64,000 nucleotides of DNA from positions 248,001 through 312,000 of the forward strand of contig NZ_BTTW01000002.1 in the NCBI RefSeq assembly GCF_036245865.1, read 5' to 3'. Below the pieces are notes generated by a model. It was not told the DNA's origin, did not search any database, and saw only the letters and a program-made list of their open reading frames with translations. How positions within the stretch are numbered: the stretch's first letter is position 1; each line of letters starts with the position of its first letter. Below, in pieces: positions 52,042-59,770 of the stretch. Source of the DNA: Corallococcus caeni. Lineage in GTDB: Bacteria; Myxococcota; Myxococcia; Myxococcales; Myxococcaceae. A program made the position numbers and the translations under genes.

Positions 52042-54522
52042 GTGGGCATCCTGGAGCGCGCACGGGTGGAGTGGTTCGCGGCGGCCTTCGGGCTCGTCGT
52101 GGGCACCATGATGGTCTTCGTCCCCTACGAGTTCGGGGCCGCCGTCTTCCAGCTCATCTACCCGTACGTCCGCCCGCTCGGCAGCCTGTTCCTGGTGGGC
52201 TCGGCGCTGATGCTCGCCTCGATGCTGTACCCCGCCTGGCCCGGCATCGTGGGGTGGGCGGGGCGCGCGCTCTTCCTGGGCGCGGTGGCGTTCTACTGGT
52301 GGTCCGCCAGCATCGTGTCCCTCAGCCGGACGGGGGCCCTCCTCTACCCGCTGCTCGTGACCACGCTCCTGCTGGAGCGCATGGCCCGCTTCCAGGGGCG
52401 CGGGCTGCTGACGGTGCTCATCTCCAGCGTGTCGCTGTGCTTCGGGACGCTGATGCTCCTGATGCCCCACGGCTTCCTTCGCTTCTCCTTTCAGGGGGAC
52501 GGGAGCGGGATCCGTCCGCTGGGGGCGGTCTTCCTGGTGGCGGGGGCCCTGCTGACGGTGGGGCTGTGGCGCCGGAGGCCCGGGGCGGCCCGGGTGGCCC
52601 TGGGCGGGCTGAGCGCCGCCTTCCTCTACATGATGGGCGTGCTGGCGGCGCACGCCTCGTGGATGGGGATGGGCGTGTACGGCGTGCTGTCCCTGGCGTG
52701 CGTGGTGTTGCTGGGGCTGCGCCGGGTGCCGGTGCCGGCCGGGGTGCGCTGGCGGCTGTTCCGAGGCATGGCGCTGGCGTCGGTGCTGCCCATCCTGTGC
52801 GTGGGCGCGGTGACGTCGTACCTGGCGCAGCGGGCCCTGGAGGAGGAGCTGCGCGGCAAGGCGCGGCAGGCGGTGGCCGCGGAGACGGCGTGGCTGGAGC
52901 AGACGGCCACGCTGGCGCGCTCGCTGCTGCGCGCGCAGAGTCGGGACTCGGGCTTTGTCGCCGCGGTGCGCGCCGGGGACCGCCAGCGCATGCGGGAGAC
53001 GGTGGAGCTGCTGGAGAGCGAGGTCGCGCTCTTCGACGCGGCGTGGCTGCTGGACGCCGCCGGGGAGACGCTGGTGCCCTCCGTGCGGCTCAACCGCATC
53101 ACCGGCAACTTCGCGCAGCGGGACTACTTCCAGGACGCGCTGAAGGGCGGCGACGAGGTGCTCCTGTCGCGGCCCTTCCTCACCCGCGCGAACCTGCCCT
53201 TCGTCGTCTTCACGGTGCCGGTGGACGCGGGGAACGGCGCGCGGGTCGTCCTCGTGGGCGGGCTGTCGTTGCAGCGGCTGGGATTGCAGCCGACGCTCGC
53301 CTCGCGCAGCTACCACGTGGAGCTGTTCGACCGGCGCGACGGGACGCTGCTGCGCGAGACGGACCGCGGCGACGTGCTCACCCGCACGCCCCTGCTGGAG
53401 CTGCTGGGAGAGGACGCGCTGGCGGCGCCGCAGGGGATGCTGGAGGTGTTCGATGAAACGGGGCGCCGCCTGCTGGTGGCGCACGCGCGGGTGGAGGGCA
53501 CGCCGTGGACGGTGGTGGTGACGGCGCGGCTGCGCGAGGCGTTCGCGCCGGTGACGCGCATGGGTGCGTGGGTGGTGGCCATCGCGGTGCTCGCGGGCGC
53601 CATCGCGCTGCTGCTGTCGCAGTGGGTGGGGCGGGACGTGGCACAGCGGCTGGAGACGCTGCGGGACGGCTTCGCCGCGCTGGGCACGCCCGCGCGGGAG
53701 CAGCGGGTGCGGGCCGAGGGCGACGACGAGGTCGCGCAGCTGGCGTCGGGCTTCAACGACATGGCGGCGCGCATCGACCGCACGCAGAAGGAGCTGCGGG
53801 AGGCCATCGCCATCCGGGACCAGTTCCTGTCCATGGCGAGCCACGAGCTGCGCACGCCGCTGACGCCGCTGAAGGCCACGCTGGACCTGCTCATCCGTCA
53901 GCTCGGGTCCGGGCAGGGGATGAACCCGGAGCGGCAGCGGGAGACCATTGCCCGGCTGAACCGGCAGGTGGACCGGCTGACGCGGCTGATTGGCGACATG
54001 CTGGACGTGTCGCGGCTGCAGTCCGGGCGCTTCGCGCTGACGGTGGCCCCCATGGACCTGGTGGGGCTGGCGCGCGAGGTGGTGGAGCGCATCCAGTCCA
54101 CGCGGCCGGAGCGACAGGGCTTGTTGTCCTTGGAGGTCCCGGCCGGGGCGCTGGTGGGCCGGTGGGACGAGCAGCGGTTGGATCAACTGCTCACGAACCT
54201 GGTGGAGAACGCCCTGCGCTATTCACCGCCGGGGACGCCGGTGGTGGTGCGGTTGCGTGAGGAGGACGGGCAGGTGCGGCTGGACGTGGAGGACCGGGGC
54301 ATCGGGATTCCGGAGGAGAGCGTGCCGCAGCTCTTCACGCCCTTCTTCCGCGCGCGCAACGCGACGGAGCACTACGCCGGAGGACTGGGATTGGGCCTGG
54401 CCATCTGTCGCGAAATCGTGGAGCGCCACGGCGGCCGCATCGGCGCGAAGAGTGACGGGCCGGGGAAGGGCACCTGCTTCACGGTGTGGCTGCCTCGCGC
54501 GGCCGTCGCGGACGCGGCCTGA
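52042..54522 (+). CDS. Membrane sensor histidine kinase, tandem twin 2
   Basis: 826 aa from GTG 52042, identical in length to the upstream twin and with the same order: N-terminal membrane segments, a single segment (MALASVLPILCVGAVTSYLA), Cache-like sensor, membrane segment, HAMP, HisKA with His601, HATPase. The C-terminal kinase half is near-identical to twin 1, including synonymous bases, while the membrane and sensor halves have diverged. The two start regions share GGGTTGTGT before the GTG. Its stop overlaps the AraC gene start (TGATG), so the kinase and regulator are translationally coupled. It may sense a different signal from twin 1 but speak to the same partner. Confidence 0.9.
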   Translation: MGILERARVEWFAAAFGLVVGTMMVFVPYEFGAAVFQLIYPYVRPLGSLFLVGSALMLASMLYPAWPGIVGWAGRALFLGAVAFYWWSASIVSLSRTGALLYPLLVTTLLLERMARFQGRGLLTVLISSVSLCFGTLMLLMPHGFLRFSFQGDGSGIRPLGAVFLVAGALLTVGLWRRRPGAARVALGGLSAAFLYMMGVLAAHASWMGMGVYGVLSLACVVLLGLRRVPVPAGVRWRLFRGMALASVLPILCVGAVTSYLAQRALEEELRGKARQAVAAETAWLEQTATLARSLLRAQSRDSGFVAAVRAGDRQRMRETVELLESEVALFDAAWLLDAAGETLVPSVRLNRITGNFAQRDYFQDALKGGDEVLLSRPFLTRANLPFVVFTVPVDAGNGARVVLVGGLSLQRLGLQPTLASRSYHVELFDRRDGTLLRETDRGDVLTRTPLLELLGEDALAAPQGMLEVFDETGRRLLVAHARVEGTPWTVVVTARLREAFAPVTRMGAWVVAIAVLAGAIALLLSQWVGRDVAQRLETLRDGFAALGTPAREQRVRAEGDDEVAQLASGFNDMAARIDRTQKELREAIAIRDQFLSMASHELRTPLTPLKATLDLLIRQLGSGQGMNPERQRETIARLNRQVDRLTRLIGDMLDVSRLQSGRFALTVAPMDLVGLAREVVERIQSTRPERQGLLSLEVPAGALVGRWDEQRLDQLLTNLVENALRYSPPGTPVVVRLREEDGQVRLDVEDRGIGIPEESVPQLFTPFFRARNATEHYAGGLGLGLAICREIVERHGGRIGAKSDGPGKGTCFTVWLPRAAVADAA

Positions 54523-55295
54523 TGCGCTACGTGGAGGCCAGGCCGTGCGCCGCCCTGGCGCCGTACGTCCAGTGCTACTGGGCGCTGGAGCTGTCGGGCG
54601 TGGCGCCTATGGGGGTGCACCGGGTGTTGCCGGACGGGTGTCTGGACATCCTGGTGGACCTGACGGACGGGGTGGGGCTGCGCGTGGTGGGGGCGATGCG
54701 GGCGGCGGAGGTGGTGCCGTTGTCGGCGCGCGCGTCCTTCGTCGCGGTGCGCTTCCGGCCCGGGGGCGCGCAGCCCTTCCTGCGGCTGCCGCTCCTGGAA
54801 TTGACGGACGCGACGGTGGCGCTGGCAGACCTCTGGCCCCGCGAGGCGCGCGAGTGGCGGGAGCGGCTGGGCGAGGCGGCGGGGATGGCGGCGCGCTTCG
54901 CCCTGCTGGAGCGGCTGTTGCTGGACCGGCTGCCCGGGCGGGAGGGGGACGCGGGGGTGCGGCACGCGGTGGACCTCATCCTGGGAGCGAGGGGGCAGGT
55001 GCCGGTGCGGTCGCTGGAAGAGGTCATGGGGGTGGGGGCGCGGCAGGTGGAGCGGCGGTTCCACGCGGGGGTGGGTCTGTCGCCGAAGGTGCTGTGCCGC
55101 ATCGCGAGGTTGCAGCACGCGGTGGAGCTGTCGCGGGGGCTGCAGGGGGCGGAGTGGGCGTTGGCGGCGGGGTACTACGACCAGGCGCACCAGGTGCGGG
55201 AATTCCGGGCGCTGACGGGGCTGACGCCGGGGGCGTACGTGCGCGAGCAGGCGGAGGTCGGATTCGTCCAATCCCCGGAGGAGGCGGGTGCGTAA
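54522..55295 (+). CDS. AraC-family regulator
   Basis: 257 aa from ATG 54522, overlapping the kinase stop by one base. The N-terminal part (RPCAALAPYVQCYWALELSG, HRVLPDGCLDILVDL) is the DUF6597-type sensor of many AraC proteins. The C-terminal HTH region (about 150-250) has SLEEVMGVGARQVERRFHAGVGLSPKVLCRIARLQHAVEL in part (landmarks ARQVERRFHAGVGLSPK) and YYDQAHQVREFRALTGLTPG in part. It lies 31 nt upstream of a VOC gene, a common pair in which AraC controls the glyoxalase-like protein. No receiver domain is present, so it is not a classical kinase target. Confidence 0.9.
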   Translation: MRYVEARPCAALAPYVQCYWALELSGVAPMGVHRVLPDGCLDILVDLTDGVGLRVVGAMRAAEVVPLSARASFVAVRFRPGGAQPFLRLPLLELTDATVALADLWPREAREWRERLGEAAGMAARFALLERLLLDRLPGREGDAGVRHAVDLILGARGQVPVRSLEEVMGVGARQVERRFHAGVGLSPKVLCRIARLQHAVELSRGLQGAEWALAAGYYDQAHQVREFRALTGLTPGAYVREQAEVGFVQSPEEAGA

Positions 55296-55326
55296 GGTGG
55301 GGGTGTTCCCACTTGAGGAGGCAACC

Positions 55327-55695
55327 ATGTCCACCGCACCGCAGCAGGCCGAGCAGCACCACCGCATCGACTACATCGAGCTTCCCGTGAAGGACATCGC
55401 GGAGGCGAAGCGCTTCTACGGCGCCGTGTTCGGCTGGAGGTTCGAGGACTACGGCCCGGACTACACGAGCTTCATGGACGGGAGGCTGAACGGAGGCTTC
55501 GACAAGGAGCGCGAGGTGTCGAAGGGGGGCGCGTTGCTGGTGCTCTATTCGAAGGACCTGGACGCGACGCTGGCGAAGGTGCGCGAAGCCGGAGGGCGCA
55601 TCGTGAAGGACACGTTCTCCTTCCCCGGAGGCAAGCGCTTCCACTTCACCGACCCCACCGGCAACGAGCTCGCCGTGTGGACCGAGCCCTCCTGA
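55327..55695 (+). CDS. VOC/glyoxalase superfamily protein
   Basis: 122 aa from ATG 55327 with GAGGAGG upstream; an earlier in-frame ATG at 55288 has no such signal. It is a single VOC module: HRIDYIELPVKDIAEAKRFYGAVFGW in part, FEDYGPDYTSFMDG, LLVLYSKDLDATLAKVREAGG in part, and FHFTDPTGNELAVW at the end with the C-terminal metal-ligand Glu. Glu/His at the first ligand position is Glu in IDYIELPV. Members act as lyases, dioxygenases or resistance proteins; the substrate is unknown. It probably is cotranscribed with the AraC regulator. Confidence 0.9.
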   Translation: MSTAPQQAEQHHRIDYIELPVKDIAEAKRFYGAVFGWRFEDYGPDYTSFMDGRLNGGFDKEREVSKGGALLVLYSKDLDATLAKVREAGGRIVKDTFSFPGGKRFHFTDPTGNELAVWTEPS

Positions 55696-55893
55696 AGCGC
55701 TGAAGGCCAGGAGCCCGGGCGGGGAGTTGGGTTCGGCTGCCTGCTTGGACGGAGGCTGGACAAGCTGTTTCGGTCCCAACACTCCCCGTTCACACGGGCC
55801 GTGCGGTGAGCAATGGTGCGGAGCGTGGGGATGATCCCGGTTCGCGTGGGTTCATGCCGCGCGGTAGAAATCGGGTCTGGCTCCTCCCTGGGA

Positions 55894-57480
55894 ATGTCGC
55901 CCGTGCTCGTTACCGCCAACGCCACCGTCCTCCACGTCAACGACACGCCCGCGAGCCTCTACCTGGGCACCTTCTCCCTGCGCCAGGCGGGCTACCGCGT
56001 CCTGGAGGCGGTCACCGGCGGAGAGGCGCTGCAGCTCGCCCTCGACTCGCCTCCCGACGTCGTCGTGCTCGACGTGAAGCTCCCCGACATGAGCGGCTAC
56101 GACGTGTGCCGGCTCCTGAAGGAGGATCCGCGCACCCGCGAGGTCGCCATCATCCACACCTCCGCCACCTTCATCACCGCGGAGAAGAAGGTCACGGGCC
56201 TGCGCGCGGGCGCGGACGTCTACCTCACCCAGCCGTTCGACCCGGAAGAGCTCATCGCCACCGTCAACAGCGTCCTGCGCCTGCGACGCGTGGAGCGCGA
56301 AGCCCTGGCGAACGCCGCGCGCCTGGAAGAGGCCGACCGCAAGAAGAACGAGTTCCTGGCCATGCTCGCCCACGAGCTGCGCAACCCCCTGGCCGCCATC
56401 TCCGTCGCGGTGCAGATGCTCGGGCAGAAGGACTCGAACGGCCTGTCCGAAGCGGACGCGCGCCGCCGCGACGTCATCGAGCGGCAGGTGAGCCACCTGC
56501 GCCACCTCGTGGACGACCTGCTCGACGTCAGCCGCATCACCCGGGGCAAGTACGCCCTGCGCCGCAGCCGGCTGGACCTCAACACCGTGCTGCAGCACTC
56601 GCTGGCCGCCGCCCGGCCCGTGATGGAGGAGCGCGGGCTCATCCTGCGCGAAGCCCTCATGCAGGAGCCCTGCTGGGTGGACGGCGACCGGACGCGCCTG
56701 GAGCAGGTCTTCACCAACCTGCTCGACAACGCCTCCAAGTATTCCCTCGAGGGCGGCATCATCACCGTGGGCGCCCATGTGGCCGAGGACTCCCGCGTGC
56801 GCGTGTCCGTGCAGGACACGGGCATCGGCCTGCGGCGGGAGGACCAGGAGCGCATCTTCGAGCTCTTCGCGCAGCTGGACGCGGGGCTCGCGCGCAGCCG
56901 GGGCGGGCTGGGCATTGGCCTGACGCTGGTGCGCAACCTGGTGGAGGAGCACGGCGGCCAGGTGGACGTCTTCAGCGAGGGCCCGGGCCAGGGCAGCCTG
57001 TTCACCGTCGCGCTGCCGCTGCTCACGGACGCCGCGCGGCCCGAGGCCACCGTGGAGCGCATCGAGTCCCGCCGGGGCGAATGGCGCATCCTCCTGGTGG
57101 ACGACAACCCCGACGCGCGCGAGGGCCTGCGCGAGATGCTCCAGATGTGGGGCCACACCGTCGCGGTCGCCGAGGACGGCCCGGAGGCGCTCGCCATGGC
57201 GACCCCCGGCACCTACGACGTCATCATCCTGGACATCGGCCTGCCGGGCCTGGACGGCTATCAGGTGGCGCAGGAGCTGCGGGGCCGCGTGGCCTCGGAC
57301 GCGCACCTCATCGCGCTGACAGGCTACGGCGCGCCGGAGGACCGGAGCCGCAGCGAGAAGGCGGGCTTCGACCTGCACCTGGTCAAGCCGGTGGAGCTGG
57401 TGGAGATCGGCCGCGTGCTCGCGCAGCTGGGCCCCGTGAAGCGCGGCGCGCCCCGCCGGCTCCAGGCAAGGAGCGCGTAG
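55894..57480 (+). CDS. Hybrid histidine kinase: receiver, kinase core, receiver
   Basis: 528 aa from ATG 55894; earlier starts at 55813 or 55831 cannot be excluded. The first receiver (about 10-125) is degenerate: Asn16-Asp17 replaces the Asp pair and Gln113 replaces the conserved Lys (LTQPF), though Asp60 is kept. The kinase core has His160 in MLAHELRNPL, N-box LLDNASKY, DTGIGLRRED and GGLGIGLTLV. The second receiver (about 400-520) is complete: DDN, Asp447 in ILDIGLP, Thr in ALTGYG and Lys in LVKPVE. There are no membrane segments. The protein could be a phosphorelay hub reading a first receiver not phosphorylated in the usual way. Confidence 0.9.
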   Translation: MSPVLVTANATVLHVNDTPASLYLGTFSLRQAGYRVLEAVTGGEALQLALDSPPDVVVLDVKLPDMSGYDVCRLLKEDPRTREVAIIHTSATFITAEKKVTGLRAGADVYLTQPFDPEELIATVNSVLRLRRVEREALANAARLEEADRKKNEFLAMLAHELRNPLAAISVAVQMLGQKDSNGLSEADARRRDVIERQVSHLRHLVDDLLDVSRITRGKYALRRSRLDLNTVLQHSLAAARPVMEERGLILREALMQEPCWVDGDRTRLEQVFTNLLDNASKYSLEGGIITVGAHVAEDSRVRVSVQDTGIGLRREDQERIFELFAQLDAGLARSRGGLGIGLTLVRNLVEEHGGQVDVFSEGPGQGSLFTVALPLLTDAARPEATVERIESRRGEWRILLVDDNPDAREGLREMLQMWGHTVAVAEDGPEALAMATPGTYDVIILDIGLPGLDGYQVAQELRGRVASDAHLIALTGYGAPEDRSRSEKAGFDLHLVKPVELVEIGRVLAQLGPVKRGAPRRLQARSA

Positions 57481-57484
57481 GGCC

Positions 57485-58660
57485 TCACGCCCGGGGCTGG
57501 AGCCCCGCCGCGGGCTGCTCCGCGCGGCCCGTCCAACGGTCGCGGATCCACCCCCGGGCGGGCTTCTCCACGCGCTCGTACGCGAGCACGCTCAGGCACC
57601 CCACGCCCACGACGAACGCCGCCACGGCCCAGGCGGACGAGGGCTCCGCGCCCAGCCGCTTGAGCACGGACTTCCAGGCGAACAGCACCGGCATGTGCAG
57701 GATGTAGAGCGCGTAGCTCGCCTCTCCCAGCAGCCGCAGCGGCCGCGACGCCAGCACCCGCGCCACCACCCCCTGGCTCCGGGGCAACAACACAATCAGC
57801 GCCGCGAACACCGGCGCCAGCAGCCCGTTGTGCAACAGCGGGAAGGGCAGCGACGTGCTCCCCACCAACGCCGCGGCCACCAGCCCTCCCAGCACCGCCA
57901 GCGCCACGGGACGCGAGCGCGGCGCTCCCCCCGCGCGCAGCAGGAAGAAGCGCCCCGCGAGGATGCCCAGGATGAACTCCGGCAGCCGCGCCAGCGGGTC
58001 GAAGCGCAGCGCCAGCATCCACGGCCCGGAGTTGTACGCGGACGCCGTGCCTCCGGTGTGGTCCGGATCCACCAGCATGTAGAGCGCCGGGAACAGCAGC
58101 GCGGCCCCGTACGCCACCGCCGCGCCCACCGCGAGCGCCCGGGGCCCCAGCCGGCCCAGCCTGCCCGCCAGGAAGGGGAAGGTCGCGTAGAAGACCGCCT
58201 CCACCGCCAGTGACCAGCCCGCGCCGTTCCACGCGAGCGCCGTCCACGGCGCCCAGCTCTGGAGCAGCAGCGGCGCCAGCAAAAGCGCCCCGGCCTGCCG
58301 CGACGCCTGCGACGGATCCACCGCCCACGCGTCGTGCAGCCCCTTGAGGAACGCGGGCGCGGCGATGGCCAGCCCCAGCGCATAGACCGGGTAGACGCGC
58401 GCGAAGCGGGCCACCCAGAACGCCTTGCGCGCCTCGCGCGTGTCCGGCGGCCGCTCCAGGTAGTTGTAGCCAAGGATGAAGCCCGACAGGACGAAGAAGA
58501 AGCTGACGCCCACGTACCCGCTGTCGAGCAACCCGTGCAGCCCCGGCGGTGCCTCCGTGCCGGTGAAGACCAGGTGATACACGTGGTAGGCGACGACGTG
58601 CGCGGCGGCGAGGAACCGCAGCCCGGTGAGTGCGTCCAGGTGCTGCCGGGAAGAAGGCAT
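57485..58660 (-). CDS. Acyltransferase 3 family protein (OafA/YrhL-like)
   Basis: 391 aa from ATG 58660 (leader GAAGAAGGC). The start LDALTGLRFLAAAHVVAYHV contains the catalytic His of the family (VAYH), and SFFFVLSGFILGYNY follows. Ten or so membrane helices are spread through the chain; RPLRLLGEASYALYILHMPVL in part (LGEASYALYILH) is the usual late signature. Members O-acetylate or acylate polysaccharides, lipids or antibiotics at the inner membrane using acyl-CoA. Substrate unknown. Convergent with the hybrid kinase by 4 nt, divergent from the ABC operon by 195 nt, with a GntR-type core palindrome between. Confidence 0.9.
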   Translation of the reverse strand: MPSSRQHLDALTGLRFLAAAHVVAYHVYHLVFTGTEAPPGLHGLLDSGYVGVSFFFVLSGFILGYNYLERPPDTREARKAFWVARFARVYPVYALGLAIAAPAFLKGLHDAWAVDPSQASRQAGALLLAPLLLQSWAPWTALAWNGAGWSLAVEAVFYATFPFLAGRLGRLGPRALAVGAAVAYGAALLFPALYMLVDPDHTGGTASAYNSGPWMLALRFDPLARLPEFILGILAGRFFLLRAGGAPRSRPVALAVLGGLVAAALVGSTSLPFPLLHNGLLAPVFAALIVLLPRSQGVVARVLASRPLRLLGEASYALYILHMPVLFAWKSVLKRLGAEPSSAWAVAAFVVGVGCLSVLAYERVEKPARGWIRDRWTGRAEQPAAGLQPRA

Positions 58661-58750
58661 GACGCCCGCGAGTCTCGCAGCCCCGCGCGCCCCCCTCAAT
58701 CCGCCCCGGCGCCGGCCGCCCGGCCGCCCCGACGCGGTCGTCCAGGCCGT

Positions 58751-58763
58751 TCCGACTGTCGGA
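58751..58763. promoter_or_regulatory. Core of the GntR-type palindrome
   Basis: TCCGAC-T-GTCGGA is a perfect 13-bp palindrome. It equals the centre of the 25-bp site at 35798-35822 read on the other strand. The flanks are only partly conserved. It lies 91 nt before the acyltransferase start and 93 nt before the ABC gene. Confidence 0.45.
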
Positions 58764-58855
58764 CAGGTTCGGTGTGGCGCTGCCGCGACGCGCCGTGTGC
58801 CCTTCGCGCGCGAAGCCGGAAATGGAGCCCCCCACTTCGGCGTAGAACGGGCCAC

Positions 58856-59770
58856 ATGCTCAGCCTGCGCAACCTGGTGAAGGTGTATCCGGGCCCGGTG
58901 ACGGCCCTTCGTGGCGTGGACCTGGACGTCCCCAAGGGGATGTTCGGCCTGCTCGGGCCCAACGGCGCGGGCAAGTCCACCCTGATGAAGATCCTCTCCG
59001 GCCTCTTGGAGCCTACCTCCGGCGAGGTGACGCTCGACGGCCTGGACCTCGTGCGTCACCCGGAGGCGCTGCGCCCGCACCTGGGCTACCTGCCGCAGGA
59101 GTTCGGCTTCTACCCGTACCTCTCCGGCCAGGACATGCTCCGCTACCTGCTGGAGCTCAAGGGCGTCACCGCGCCGCAGGGGCTGAAGGCCCTGTGCGCG
59201 CAGCTGCTGGAGCGCGTGAACCTCACCTTCGCCGCGAAGCGCAAGGTGAAGGAGTACTCCGGCGGCATGCGGCAGCGGCTGGGCATCGCGCAGGCCCTGG
59301 CCGGAGACCCGAAGCTCCTCATCGTGGACGAGCCCACCGCGGGCCTGGACCCCGAGGAGCGCCAGCGCTTCTACCGGCTGCTCGCGGAGGTGGCCCACGA
59401 GCGCACGGTGCTCCTGTCCACGCACATCGTGGAGGACGTGGCCATGCTCTGCCCGCGCTTCGCCGTCATCCGCCACGGCCGCGTGATGGCCATCACCAGC
59501 CCCACGGAGGCGAAGTCCGCCCTCCACGACACCCTCTTCGAAGGCACCGTCCCCCCGGCCGACATGGCCGCCTTCCAGCAGGCCTGGCGCGTCACCCAGG
59601 CCGTGCTCTTCGAGGGCAGGAACCGCGTGCGCATCCACGCGGCCCCCGGCACGCCCGTGCCCCCCGGCTTCGAGCGCACGCCGCCCACGCTGGAGGACGC
59701 CTACCTCCTCCTGATGAAGGACGCGCCCGAGCCCGGGGCCCAGGTGCCCGCCCCGGCGGTGAGCGCGTGA
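58856..59770 (+). CDS. ABC transporter ATP-binding protein (CcmA/NatA-like)
   Basis: 304 aa from ATG 58856. Walker A GPNGAGKST, Q-loop YLPQEFGFYPYLSG, signature YSGGMRQRLGIAQAL, Walker B LLIVDEPTAGLD and switch His STHIVED are intact, giving a standard ABC-2 exporter ATPase. A C-terminal extension of about 85 residues (EGTVPPADMAAFQQAWRVTQ) resembles the regulatory tails of ABC-2 ATPases. The stop overlaps the GTG of the permease-peptidase gene by 4 nt, so they are translationally coupled and form one transporter. Confidence 0.93.
   Translation: MLSLRNLVKVYPGPVTALRGVDLDVPKGMFGLLGPNGAGKSTLMKILSGLLEPTSGEVTLDGLDLVRHPEALRPHLGYLPQEFGFYPYLSGQDMLRYLLELKGVTAPQGLKALCAQLLERVNLTFAAKRKVKEYSGGMRQRLGIAQALAGDPKLLIVDEPTAGLDPEERQRFYRLLAEVAHERTVLLSTHIVEDVAMLCPRFAVIRHGRVMAITSPTEAKSALHDTLFEGTVPPADMAAFQQAWRVTQAVLFEGRNRVRIHAAPGTPVPPGFERTPPTLEDAYLLLMKDAPEPGAQVPAPAVSA

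Noticed and set aside
48503-54186. Long minus-strand frames opposite ureG and the twin kinases
   Set aside because: Arg/Gln/His-rich shadows of GC-rich genes. The two frames resemble each other only because the kinases are duplicates.
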